In this document: one piece after another, positions 47,918-59,101 of the stretch
Numbering within the stretch: the stretch's first letter is position 1
How the letters are laid out: each line of letters starts with the position of its first letter
Assembly: GCA_009733575.1 (NCBI GenBank)
Contig: ML769678.1
Span: forward strand, 1-64,000
Direction: 5' to 3'
Length of the DNA: 64,000 nt
Source: Gymnopus androsaceus JB14
Taxonomy: Eukaryota; Basidiomycota; Agaricomycetes; Agaricales; Omphalotaceae
The notes under the pieces: model-generated
Databases searched by the model: none
The model's input: only the letters and a program-made list of their open reading frames with translations
What the model was told of the DNA's origin: nothing
Translations under genes and position numbers: made by a program

Positions 47918-48773
47918 CTGTGGGCTAAATGATGAATTTGTCAATCAAAGTTACTTCTAGCATTAAGGGGACCTACCTGGACGCCATTTCAGAAGCAGAG
48001 TAGCCTGTAGGCGTGGTTTGGGTAAAATGGACCATGCAATCAATGTCTTTATATACATGAAGCTCAGGAACTATCCCACACTGGTACCTACTAAGTGACA
48101 TCGATGTGCATCAGCCGAAATAAAGTTCGGCAGCGGAGTTTGCAATTGATTACACTGCAAATGGTACTAGCCCTCAACAGCATAGTCAGTCATCATAAAA
48201 AGGGCAGTTTTGATTGAACGGCTTGCCGGGTTGCCCACAGGTTGCCCGCTATATGTACTATTAAATATATAGAGCACTATACAGTTCTGTACTATAAATA
48301 TGGTACATGGAAACCGGGTTGCGAGATAAATTGCGGCTTGTTAATTGACCTGCTTGTGTTCAACCCAAACAAGCCGGAAAAAGCCGGTCAATCAACACTA
48401 CCTTATTTACGATGACTATCAGCAAACAGCACCCCAAGTCCGAACCTCACCACTCCATGTCGAAGTCCACAAGAGAAAAGGTATGTGTCATATGATGTAG
48501 CCTTGCTGCGAAAAGCTTCCCCCAAAAAAAGAAAAAAGGTATGTGATGTGTCGCGAGGGATGCTTCCTATAGAGTATTGTACCATTACAATCATTAGTTC
48601 ATTGATTCCGAAATTTTTGATGCAAAAAATACAAAAGAAATCTGAAAATTTGAGAAAATTAAAACTGCATTCGGATTTGTTTTGAGAATGATGCATGAGT
48701 GAACTAATTCTTGTACAGTACAGTATAGGCAGAATGATGAGATGTAGGGTATGATGAAGGTTCCCTAAGTAGG
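47918..48773. other. 5' flank of the NLR gene and intergenic DNA
   Basis: A likely 5' leader intron ends at 47918 (donor near 47980, just after an ATGGCGTCCAG string). Beyond it, AT-rich sequence without a gene. Confidence 0.35.
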
Positions 48774-48989
48774 AATTCTGAGGGTATCCTCAGGTTGCCT
48801 CAGGATGCCCCAGGATGCCTCAGGACAGCACAGGACAGCCCAGGATGAGCCCCAGAATGCCTATGAGGCTTAGGAGGCTTAGGAGGCCTAGGATAGCTGA
48901 GGTGTCCAAAGTTTTTGCATTATTCCTAGGTGGCTTAAGCTACCTAAGTGACCTGGGGTCATCCTGGGCCCAGACTATTTTTCCTGATG
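48774..48989. repeat. Half copy of a fold-back element
   Basis: Matches the right half of the element at 49384-49710, including the CCTAGG-rich part and the terminal TTTTTCCTGATG. The left terminal sequence is missing, so this is a truncated copy. Confidence 0.7.
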
Positions 48990-49157
48990 ACTACTGTCTA
49001 GACCTACCTTACAGCATGGTTACCCTAGGTGGTCATGTTTGGCCTTCACTTACATCTAGGTGCAAGACATTTGGGATACATTGGTTTGAGATCCATTTTG
49101 TGCACTGGGTCTCACAACTTGGTCTGACATGGGATGGTCACTGAGTATTACATTCAG

Positions 49158-49336
49158 CATCAGCAAAACCTGTATTTTTGCTGGAGGTCTTGAAAGATCT
49201 CTGGAGCTAGACAGCTGTCAAAAAAACTGTCAAATTTCTCCAGAGATCTCCAGAGGTCTCTGGAATAGGGTACCTTGCTCCAGAAATGTCCCAAATGAAT
49301 GGGTTTTCTCCAGCAAAAATACAGTTTTTGCTGATG
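49158..49336. mobile_element. MITE of the CATCAGCAAAACCTG family (179 bp)
   Basis: Ends CATCAGCAAAACCTGTATTT and its complement form near-perfect inverted repeats of about 27 bases, with AG on both sides. The interior shares the GACAGCTGTC palindrome and a GGGTACC string near CTGGAGCAAG or its complement with the element at 43107. Confidence 0.8.
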
Positions 49337-49383
49337 AGGCTGAGAACATCTTCCATCATCACCAATCCCTGTGCACTTCTCCA

Positions 49384-49710
49384 CATCAGGAAAAATGGTC
49401 TGGGCCCAGGATGACCCCAGGTCACTTAGGCAGCCTAGGCCACCTAGGAATAATGCAAAAACTTTGGACACCTCAGGTATCCTAGGCCTCCTAGGCCTCC
49501 TAAGCCTCCTAAGCCTCCTAGGAATTCTGAGAGTATCCTCAGGTTGCCCCAGGACACCTCAGGACAGCCCAGGACAGCTCAGGATGGCGCCCAGAATGCC
49601 TAGGAGGCCTAGGATACCTGAGGTGTCCAAAGTTTTTGCATTATTCCTAGGTGGCCTAGGCTGCCTAAGTGACCTGGGGTCATGCTCAGCCCAGACCATT
49701 TTTCCTGATG
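49384..49710. mobile_element. Fold-back element with inverted repeats of about 110 bp
   Basis: Starts CATCAGGAAAAATGG and ends CCATTTTTCCTGATG. About 110 bases at each end are inverted copies with few mismatches, leaving a short spacer with CCTAGG/GGACAGCC repeats. CA flanks both sides. No coding capacity. The terminal CATCAG is shared with the MITE family above. Confidence 0.8.
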
Positions 49711-50221
49711 CAAGGCCTTATTCAAGATGGCTTTGTTGAGAAGGATGACACCAAGCGCCTTTCCCTCCTTGCATTTTTGCTTCAGTGGATGGGAAAAGTG
49801 TTTTACTCTCAAGGATCTCCATCAGCCATAAGTCTACCCCCCTAATCCTAGGTGCTGATAGGTATCAACAGGATAATATAGGTTTCCCACAGTCAATTTA
49901 ATGATAACTGAAGTTGAAGAAGTGTATCTTCTGGGAGTCCTTGATAATCTAAGGTTAGATAGAAGTGAATTGAAGTGTTGGGAAGGTATCTTAATGTTTA
50001 TTCAGGTTGGCGCAGATTAAACTGAAATTGATCCTGTTAGGTAATGAGATGGCATCGTCGGTACAACCCCGGTAAGACTCAATGGGGAGGGAATCAATGG
50101 GGGGAAAAGGGAAGCAAGATTAGTTGATTGAGTGTAACTATGTGTATTATATACTGAGGGAATAGGAGGTATATGTGATGTGCGGAGTGGCTGGACAACC
50201 AGTGGCCAGGTATTTCCAACA
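49711..50221. other. Region with a possible gene remnant
   Basis: A short frame (QGLIQDGFVEKDDTKRLS) begins right at the end of the fold-back element; the frame left of that element ends HHHQSLCTS. If the element is removed the two halves are nearly continuous, so a small gene may have been interrupted. Otherwise nothing is recognised. Confidence 0.25.
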
Positions 50222-50340
50222 GATTCAGGTTGACTCAGGTTGACTCAGGCTGACTGAAAATAAAGTGAGATTGACTGAGGTTAAACTGAGGGTGACTGAG
50301 GTTGACTGGGGTTAAACTGAGGTTGACTCAGGCTGTTCAA
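50222..50340. repeat. Degenerate tandem repeat of a 10-base unit
   Basis: About ten imperfect copies of a unit close to GACTGAGGTT or GACTCAGGTT, some spaced by AAACT. Confidence 0.7.
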
Positions 50341-50473
50341 GAGGTGAATGGAAAGTGCTCTGGGTCATTTTAAAGTATCCTGAGTGTCTTATTCAGGATA
50401 CCTTAATTCTCCCTTGTCTACTCTCAAATGAGCTGGTGGTACTTCTATCTGGCTGCCTGTTAACTCAGGCCAC

Positions 50474-50520
50474 TCGTGAAGAGAGATTTACTGCAGTTTG
50501 AGCAGAGAGACATAGATTAG
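50474..50520 (-). pseudogene. 5' stub of a third F-box gene copy
   Basis: Only the first 16 codons (SLCSNCSKSLFTT after Met) remain, in front of the same 5' flank as the gene at 37288. Similarity to the full gene stops sharply at 50473, where unrelated repeat-rich sequence begins, so this copy is truncated. Confidence 0.75.
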
Positions 50521-50754
50521 ATGATGGGTGAAGGAAAAAAAGGGGGGCTTTCTCACGACTGCGCCGCAACGCGTTCCCTTTTCTCTTTTAGGGGAGTGTT
50601 AATAGCGTGTAACTACAACACTACAACACCATTTTGTGATGGGTTGGTTATTGAGCCACATCTGCTTCCTAAAGTCACGATATTCTCAGCTCAAGTAGCA
50701 CGATTTCATTAGGAAACTGGATAATCAAGAAAACAGAGAGGAGTATAAAAATGC

Positions 50755-51290
50755 CCTTCCATCTTTGTAAAACGAAGGCTCCATCGTACACAGCAACTAG
50801 TAATTTTCCTCGTCTTCAGACGAATCGGAATCGCTACCAGGAAATTCAAAAAACCTTAACTGATAGCTTAGGTATTAACAGGCTTCGCACTTGAGGAAGT
50901 CCGAGTCCGCCTTCTGCGAGGTAATGTGGTTCGAGCTGGTCTTTTTCAGGCATCGGCGCAGAACCCTAGAGGAGCTCTGGCCGGGGGATGATAATAAAAA
51001 TACGCGACGCTCTCCTACAGGAACTTCGGAAAGAATGAGAGGAGGTGGGGGCTTTCCAATAATATAAGCGAAGTGACCGAAGTCCATCGAAGAGGTGTGC
51101 AGGTCCAAGGGAGAACAGAAAGCTGGTGGATTTTCCGAGCTTGGAAGAAATACCAACGTACCGCTGACCATTCAAAATATGGGGAACATGATGTAAGATA
51201 ATAATTACACGGTACCAAGGGACATATCGGGTCGCTCGATTCATCCACTACCGAGAGCTGCTGGAAGAACACCCAATGTCTCGCGTTTAT
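50755..51290 (-). pseudogene. Decayed copy of the small gene at 53374
   Basis: Aligns with 53285-53970, for example around CACTTGAGGAAG and GAGGAGCTC. In the frame of the better copy it has a stop near the middle, so it is broken. The 3' end would read GSDSDSSEDEENY. It lies behind the F-box stub exactly as the better copy lies behind the F-box gene at 51502. Confidence 0.5.
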
Positions 51291-51501
51291 AAGAGAACTG
51301 TGAATTCTGCGTGGTTCTACGCTCCAGCCTGCGGGAGTATTTCCGAGATTTCTGGTGTGCGCAGCTCGAGACGTACGAGTGCCTAGTCGGATATACCCTA
51401 GACAGAAAAAACATCGAGCTTCTCAGCAACATCTAGCATCTTCAATACCAAGATGCTATTCTAGCCAACTGCATACACAGGAACAAAGACAAATTATTCC
51501 T

Positions 51502-53147
51502 CTAACTCCGACCCTCATTCTCCCACAACACAACAACTCTCATTCCATCCCTATCCATATCTTCCAAGGGCTGATACACACCCTGTATCTCTTTTCGATT
51601 TCGAAACTTTATAGTAAACTCCCGTAGGCACTCCACCCGAGGTTCCAACTCCTTACTACTACGTCTGCCAGGAATCCATCGAGACCGAACCATATCAACA
51701 ACTGACCCATCCTCGAAGGTGCTTGCACCAACATCCAACTTTAAAGAATGTAATCTCGGAACGATGAGATGATGGGAGGTAGCGCAAAGGCTCTCGATAA
51801 ATCGGCCTGTTATAGGGCTGTGTGTCGGGAGGATGTAGCTGTCATCAATGCTAAAGTTGAGCAATGTTGGAATATGAGTGAGAAGATCAATAAGTTCGAG
51901 TCAGCGAGTGCCAAACTCTCGATGAACAAAGTTGTTAACGAGCAGGAAGATCGCGACAGAAAGGCCATGAATGGATCGAAGTTTTGCCAATCACTCTGGC
52001 GTATGTCGGGGCCGTCTACCTGTTCGTAAAGGACATTCCGTTCAAGATGGATGACCTTCAAAGAAGGGAGTGTAAGATATGGCAAGACCGAATAATGCTT
52101 CCATGCCAATGGTTCATGAAAGAGCGTCAGTGTATCAATGGTGCGGCAAAGTGTAGGGGAGGGAGGTTCTTCGGATCCAGAGACTGATCGGAGACTGACT
52201 GATTCCTCGGTTTTCAATGATACTAGATGGTGATTGCTGTCCATTAGAATTCGGATTTCATGCGTACTGGGGAAGTAGAATTCCAGATATGAGAGCCTTG
52301 TGAAGAGAGAATTTCCAACTTGAAGTGATTCATCACTAATACTGGGGATAAAGTCAACGCTCAGCTTCTTCAGCTTTGGTGCTGTATGAGCGAGGAGGTT
52401 GAGATCCTCTTTTTCCATATCCACCATGTCTAGCTCTTCCAGGAGAGGAAAAATTCGTGATCCAAGAGTTCGATCAGAGCCCAAAATCAAATCGTGAAAG
52501 CTATAGCTTGCAAGTCGATAGCTGAAGCTGCACCAGCGATGCATATGGTTGACTAAAAGAGTTAAACCGGGATGTTGATCGTCAAAGCCCTCAACCGATT
52601 CGAAAGTGATTGTCAGTGGATGATGTAGTGTTCGATTGAGAAAGATATTCAGAGTAGGGAGGAAGCTTTCGTCCTCTTCCTCATTCTCCATCCGCTGGCA
52701 TGCCAGCGATATCCTGGACCATATACTCGGCATAGATAGCCCGTTCCTTCGCCACCGCAAACAAACACTACTAAGAACCAACGCAGGCAGATCTGTGATA
52801 GCACTCCGAGTTTTCGCAGGTCCAAAGTGTCCCAAGAGATTCATGTGGCAGCAATCATCAAAGATGCGTCGTAAAATCTCGTCTGGGACCTTTCGGAAAG
52901 GCGACAGCAGAGCCTGGAGCTGGTCCGTGTAATTTCGAAGGCTCTGTCTACGAGATTCGAGGATTTTAATCTGCATTTCGCAATCCTCGAGCTCCTGCTG
53001 TGCGCTTTGCAGGATCGGGAGCACTTCCTCGGGGTTTGGAATTGACGCGGGACCGGATTCCCATCGTAGTTTTTCGTGTATTAGGGAAGGATTATCAGGT
53101 ATTCGAGTCGTGAAGAGAGATTTACTGCAGTTTGAGCAGAGAGACAT
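51502..53147 (-). pseudogene. F-box gene copy with a one-base frame break
   Basis: Close paralogue of the gene at 37288 with the same Cys motif, coiled coil and F-box (KVPDEILRRIFDDCC). The first 445 codons are open from 53147 to 51810. At 51894-51896 the run that reads TTT in the intact gene is TT, so the frame shifts after ESLALADS and stops soon; the remaining C-terminal part (LNFSIDDSYILPTHSP) is open in another frame down to 51502. One base restores a full-length protein, so this may be an assembly error rather than a true pseudogene. Confidence 0.8.
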
Positions 53148-53373
53148 GGTTTATAGAAGTCGTCCGATTCAGATGATGGTTGTTCAAGGATAAAAGAAGG
53201 GCTTTCTCACGACCGCGTCGCAACGCGGTCTTGGACTCAGTTTTCAGCTCGGAAAATGAATAAATTCAAAAAGAAAAGAAAACAGAAAGGGGTATAGAAA
53301 TGCTCATCCATCTTTGGTTTGGGTAAAACAAAGGCTCTATCGTACACTGCAACTAGAAATGCTCGTCGTTAGA

Positions 53374-53980
53374 CTAATCGGAGTCGCTACCAGCAAAGTC
53401 AAAACTCCTTGACTCGCAAATGATAGCTTGGGTAATAACAGGCTCCGCACTTGAGGAAGCCCGTCTTCTGGGAGGTAATGTACCAGCTCTTGGTTCGAGC
53501 TGACCTTTTGCAGGCATCGGCGCGAAACCCTCGAGGAGCTCCGGCCGGGGGATGATGGTAATGAACTCGGTGAATCCACGACGCTCTCTTAGGGACGTTG
53601 GAAAGAATGAGAGCAGGGGGAACACGGATAGTAAAGGAAGACAGCGGGAATGAGTTCTTCTCGATGTCGGACAGGTGTGTCGACGAGAATGAGGGAGTAA
53701 ACATGATGGACATGTTGAGCAGTGGATAAAATAGAGCTATGGTGCAAAGTGTATACGAGAATAAATTGTTTCGAAGGGGAAACAAGAATTTACATTAGGG
53801 GACGATAAGGGCCACGATATTAGGGACTGAAGCGGACCAAAGTCCACCAAAGAGAAACGCTGGTGGTAATACCGCGCTTACCGCTAGGCTAAACTGATGG
53901 AGGAATAATTCGTTCACAGTCCTGAGCGTAGAGCAAAAGCCCAACCAACGCAGATTGTAGCTGATAGCAGAGAATTGCAC
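53374..53980 (-). CDS. Possible small membrane protein gene beside the F-box copy
   Basis: Minus-strand pieces: a first exon at 53980 (MQFSAISYNLRWLGF) with hydrophobic segments and a last piece ending at 53374 with IIPRPELLEGFAPMPAKG and an acidic tail. The middle joins are unclear. A related, broken copy lies at 50755. No family recognised. Confidence 0.35.
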
Positions 53981-54710
53981 GAATCTCCGCTATGGCTCTC
54001 GAGTCTCGACGTCAGCCATAGAGTATGAGTTTAGCACCTGGGAAGGGGCCTACATAGATACAGAAGAGTACACCCAGCATAAGTAAAACGAGCCGTCTGT
54101 TTCTCGACCGATTCCATTCGCAGCGCGCGCCTGGCATTCGGAGCTGTCGGAGTTGCATTGACAATTATCATCTATGGGTTTACCTGTACTCACGACGTGT
54201 AAGCACCCAGAGAGTGCCCAAGCAACATCTCAGTACGCGTTAGACGCGAATCCCGATTTCATCGAAAGTTTCGTGCTATGAAGTGCTATGGCTGGAGGCA
54301 GTCACTTGGATGAAATACATAGCAGCGTTGAAATAACTGGAACGTTCATTAGAAAACGTTGATAAAGACTGTCCAGTCAAAAACTCCGGGGATGGGACTG
54401 AGCAAAAATGGGGATACTGTACTGGCGCGGGAAATTAGCACTGCGCATCTCGCGTCATCTGGTTACAATACATTCGTGTCTCTTCTCTTCTTCATCTCAG
54501 TACGCGCTACATGAGATCTCTTCAGCATTCTCCAAATCTTCTGATCTATATCTCTTATTCGATCGCAATCACAATCACATCAGTACGGCCCCCGGGGAAC
54601 AGGATTCGGTAAATACCAGCACTCTCTTCCAACCACCTTTGAACGAAATCTGGGAACGAAACTCGACGAAGTAACTCTTTAATTCACTACATAGAGATCT
54701 ACTGAAAGCC
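53981..54710. other. Intergenic region upstream of the CUE gene
   Basis: No gene supported. CT-rich stretches near 54480-54510 fit a promoter or leader for the gene at 54711. Confidence 0.35.
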
Positions 54711-56227
54711 ATGACCGAAACTACGACTCCGCTTCCTCCGCCTCAGCCCACGGAATCGTTTGACACCGGTGCTGATGCAGCAGCAGCTGTGCCGGAGTCT
54801 CAGTCTACAGAAGCAGCGGAACTACACACAGAACCAGAGGCATTACCCACTCAACGCGAGCGAGTCAGGGATCCACAATTGTCAGTACTCCAAGGAATGT
54901 TCCCAGACTTTGATGAATCTGTACTGTGAGTTCCGCATTGATTCGCCTTCGCCTCTCGAATGTTGTTATTTAACGTCTGTTTGGTTGTTTCGAACAGACA
55001 ATCAGTACTCGATTCTGTCGGTGGAAATTCAGACCGAGCAATCGATGTCCTACTTGGCATGAATGATCCCGAATATCGCAGTGATGCTAGACCCCAAGAG
55101 GAGGAGCCTGTTCTAGTGCGTTGATATGTCTTTCCGAAGCACCATTCTCATTACTGAACGGAACCGCACTTCTTTGAACAGTCACAAGAAGAACTAGATG
55201 CTCGTCTCGCGAGACAATTGTACATGGAAGACCAGCAGCAGCAGGATGCGGCATGGCAGGCGCAACAACAGCAACCTCGTCCGAGACCCACGTTCTCTGG
55301 ACGTCGTCAGACCCAGCCTGAGCCCGAGAGGGATACCATGACTGAAATAGGCGACCAGTTCAGTAAGATCGCGGAATGTGGGTGTTGATGATCGCCGTGT
55401 TACCGATTGTGTTCCCCAAACTCATTTTGTTCTCGCGACATAGCTGGCAAGAAGACCTTTGGAAACATCTTTTCCAAAGTGAAAGCAAAGATTCAAGAGT
55501 TTGATCAGTCGAGGTATGAACATCCGAGTCGCGTACCATTTTTCTCTCCGCTCACTGGCAAAACCAATTTCAGACAAGAAGGCCCTTCCGGCGTAGGTGG
55601 CGATACGTATCCCTACGAAGCGGGTCAAAGTCCCTACCCAACTGCACAGCAGAATCGACACCAACGGATGCAACAGCAGTTACAAGAACATCAAGCACGG
55701 CTGCAACAAAACCAACAGCCTGCGTATTACGACCCGAATACTACATCTGAATCACCGCCTCCTTCAGCGGGTGGGTACGATGCTATGCCGAGTTCTAGGG
55801 CCAATCGTACGTTTTCATTTTTGGTTGAAGTATACATGCTTTATTAATGTATTACTTGGTACAGCCGTTTCTGAACCTACGACTCCTCGGTCACCTCCTC
55901 CCAGCTCGGGTATAGATGCTGGTAAGATAACCTTCCATCGATTATTCTCTTGGGGATGTTAAAACTTACACCATCGTAGGCAAACTAGGTCTCCTCCCGA
56001 AACGTCCTGTATCTCTCCTCCGAGCGCAAAGCCCCACTACTGCAGACCACCCGCCAGCTGATGGAGCTCCCGGACACCCAACGAAGATTTCCACAGGACA
56101 GGCATCCCCGCCTGTCCCAGCTATGCGGCATGATAGCGACGCGAACGATATCTATGTTGATGATCCGTTTGAAGATGAACATCAAGTTGAAGCTGAAACT
56201 GGGACTGCTGAGAGTGTTTCAAAGTAA
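54711..56227 (+). CDS. CUE-domain ubiquitin-binding protein (Cue5-like)
   Basis: Start MTETTTPLPPPQPTES, then an acidic, Glu/Ala-rich N-terminus. The CUE domain spans about residues 55-98 and crosses an intron: LQGMFPDFDESVL then QSVLDSVGGN and AIDVLLGMND, with the required MFP and di-leucine motifs. The rest is Gln/Pro rich (ARQLYMEDQQQQ, EHQARLQQNQQ) with a conserved helix around KKTFGNIFSKVKAKIQEFDQ. It ends in an acidic tail at the TAA at 56225-56227. Cue5-type proteins bind ubiquitin through the CUE domain and can act as autophagy receptors by an Atg8-interacting motif; the tail contains candidate acidic sites, not tested. About 360 residues. Frames join cleanly at all introns. Confidence 0.87.
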
Positions 56228-56481
56228 TTCTGGGATTGTATGTATTCCGTATGATAATGTAAGTATTCGCCTATACCCTAGTATTAGTGGGACTCTGTAT
56301 GGTTTTACCTGTTCCTTTCGTCTTTTTGCTTATACGATAGATTCCAGTGGATTTTGTACATTGTGGAATTGATTCCAGAGAATGAATATTATGATATTGG
56401 GAATACAGGTAAAGACATCGGGTTCGTCTCGATAGCAAGAGAATAACAGACCCACTCCAGTCCATGCAATCGAATCGGCTC

Positions 56482-57475
56482 TTAATGTACGAATGACGAA
56501 GTAAGAGGAGAAGCAAGGATCGAGGAGTTTGTTGCGGCTTTGAATTCCTGAGCTGCGCTCGTCATGAGGAGGCCGACTATCGTAGCAGAACAGGTCAGCA
56601 TTAGTAGTACAAGTGCTTACAAAAACGCAGACGTACCAATGAGCCCGAACAAACCCAATATACTACCAAAGACTTCGACGACCAGGATCTTGACGAAAAG
56701 GTTGGGGTCGGCGGCATCGGAGAGAGCGGCGGTAGAGCCGGTGATACCAACGCAGACACCGCAGAGAAGATTACACATGCCAACAGTGAAGCCACCCCAG
56801 AACATCGCATATCCTAAGAATGCGTTAGTTGAGTATATAGGAGGTAACATGAGGGCCGACTCACCTGTGAAGTAGTTCTGTCTGGTGTACAGAAATTCGT
56901 CGGCTACGGGGGCCAGCTTGGCAGAGTATACGATGCCAATGATCTAGGAAGAAGCAAGCAGTGTAAGCTGGAGGGAACCGTATTGCGGAACAAGACGTAC
57001 GACGCCGTAAATGGCCACGACTTCACAGAAAATGATACTATGGAAAGTATTATTACTGAAGAGCGAGTAGAAAACCAGATATTCACGCACCTAATAAGAT
57101 TCTTGGTCGAAATACGCGGAGCCCTAACACCTCCTCCGAGAATCGATGAACCCGTAATAAAGATACCCCTGGAGAACAGCTTGCTGAGCAAAAAAGTTCA
57201 AGCTCATTCTGCGAGAATGGCATCACCATCCTGCCCCAAGAACACTAAGACCTATACAAAGACCAATCCCAGTCGCAGCCCACGCGTAAGGGCTCGATTC
57301 TTCGAGAAATTTGCCAACATTGAACGCCTCGCCGGAACCTGGTCGAGACAATTTATTCAGCCTTTTGTTCATTCGGATACAATACTGGCGGCTTACCGGT
57401 GAATAAAAGATATAAAGCAATTACTACGACGAGGAAGCTGGTGAGACCATAATAGCCATAGCTGTAGTATCCCAT
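56482..57475 (-). CDS. VMA16: V-ATPase proteolipid subunit c'' (Vma16)
   Basis: Minus-strand gene starting at 57475 ([14 protein letters not shown]). Exons give the five hydrophobic segments of subunit c'': the first after the start, [35 protein letters not shown], the segment with the proton-carrying Glu ([17 protein letters not shown]) and the last pair ([35 protein letters not shown]). The Glu in FCEVVAIYG is the essential residue. The C-terminus ([16 protein letters not shown]...) is somewhat longer than usual. It is part of the membrane ring of the vacuolar proton pump. It is divergent from the kinase gene (207 bases apart) and convergent with the CUE gene. Confidence 0.92.
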
Positions 57476-57682
57476 GGTGGTAAAGAGGAAGGAAGCGTGA
57501 TTAGATAAATTTCGCTCTTTGATTCGAATTATCATCTGCTCAAACCTTTTTTAATGGCCACCTTTCAGCTACTGGCCTTTATGGTGCTTGGAAATACTCT
57601 TACAGCTTAAACTCGGAGACCGAGTCGAGCGTCTCCAATATCCCACTCACTGATCCTCCAGCCATGGCCCTACAGTTTGAGC
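57476..57682. promoter_or_regulatory. Bidirectional promoter between Vma16 and kinase genes
   Basis: 207 bases between divergent start codons at 57475 and 57683. No specific motif is claimed. Confidence 0.35.
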
Positions 57683-59101
57683 ATGCAAAGATCCACTGCA
57701 CATACGAAACAACCGATCATTACAAAGTACGCTGAAGGAGGATATCATGCTACTATCATGGGCGACATACTGCGCTTGCCTTCTCGGACAGAGTACCGTT
57801 ATTATGCACAAAATTAGGCTTTGGAGGTTATGCGACGGTATGGCTCGCGCAACAGACGGATAACACTGTAAGTACGACCAGCATCTCCCTAGTACACTTC
57901 GCGATACTGATGCAGTACCTTGAATCCAGAAAGTTTGTCGCGGTCAAGATCACAACTGCCGAATCATCTGACGATACCGAGCGCGAAGCAGCAATGTTAA
58001 AGCAGGTCAACAGTCCGAATGTACTCACCCTGCTTGACTATCTAAGATTGCAAGGACCGAACGGATGTCATTCAGTTCTTGTGACGGAGGTTCTTGTTCC
58101 TGCGCAGTGCTTTCTTGCAGTTGAACTCGAACCCAAACGTACTCCGGCATGGTGTAAATCTGTCGCTCGTGGACTAGCGCAAGGACTAGCAAATATACAT
58201 GCTGCTGGTCTCGTTATGGGGTAAGTACACTCTGGATTTCGTGTCAAATACTGTACTTAGTATTACCTACAGACTTTTCATTTTGGAAATTTTGTTTTGC
58301 GTGCCCCAAATCAACCAACGAGATCAGCGCGACGTTATGCAAGACCTGAAGCTCTGGGGATCTAAGCACTGTCTTCCCAGTTTCAGTCGCACATCAAACC
58401 TCATGTCATTACTTGCTTACCTCGTCAGCTCCGTGTAGTTTCCAAGCATTATTACGATGAAAATTTTAGGCTCGGAACCCACTGTAAAGATCTTGGACTT
58501 TGGTAATGGTCAGTTTTCCTTTGCAAGTTTTCAATAATTCGAACCTTCATTGACACACGTACCCATCCAGCTCACAAAGCCGGCGAACTAACGCGAAAGT
58601 TTCAGTGCGCATCAACTGTTTGTGCTCCCGTGTTGGCTTTCGAAGTCGTCGTCGAGCGAACGGAGAACCCGTTCATTGAATCCCCCGTGGACGTCTGGAC
58701 ACTAGGAGCCGTGATACGTCAACTAACTACATCAGTTTACGACTATCATTGACAACTCCTGCTACTTATAGATATACGAGCTCATAACCACTTCTGACCT
58801 TTTTTACTACCTCAGTATGATTGAAAGACTCGAATCGACTATGGTCCAGCTTAATGGTTACATTCCCGTTTCGTGGCAGGAATGGTGGTCGGGTTTGAGC
58901 AACCCACCAGAGGTTTCAGCTAGCCATGCTGACGTCTTTTGGGAGAAATGGCATGCAGAATTGCGTCTAGGGTGTTTGGATCATGCAGACACAGCAGCAC
59001 TCGTTCGTTCGCTCAGGAAGATACTTGTGCTGGATCCTGAGGCAAGGCCGACGGCCGCAGAGATGCTGGAAGACCGTGGTTTACTGGTGCGCCATCGGTA
59101 G
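57683..59101 (+). CDS. SRPK-like protein kinase, frame broken at three homopolymers
   Basis: From ATG 57683 (MQRSTAHTKQPIITKYAEGGYH) the order of motifs is typical of fungal SRPK-like kinases: EGGYH...GDIL, glycine loop KLGFGGYATVWLA, VAVKI lysine, TEVLVP, ANIHAAGLVMGD then the catalytic loop with H-x-G-N (FHFGN), DFG (KILDFGN) and VDVWTLGAVIYEL. The C-lobe ends at RPTAAEMLED with the stop at 59099-59101. The frame needs one base fewer at TT 57799-57800, AAAA 57810-57813 and TTTT 58275-58278; with these the conserved blocks join perfectly. The segment 58310-58480 is uncertain. Such kinases phosphorylate Ser/Arg-rich proteins. If the breaks are real, this is a pseudogene. Confidence 0.72.

Noticed and set aside
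57660..57730. Start of the kinase gene at the ATG at 57664
   Set aside because: That frame stops after 22 codons; the ATG at 57683 leads into the conserved EGGYH block.
22413..58278. Programmed ribosomal frameshifting as the reason for the frame breaks
   Set aside because: The sites share only short homopolymers of different bases, without a common slippery heptamer or downstream structure; errors or decay are simpler.
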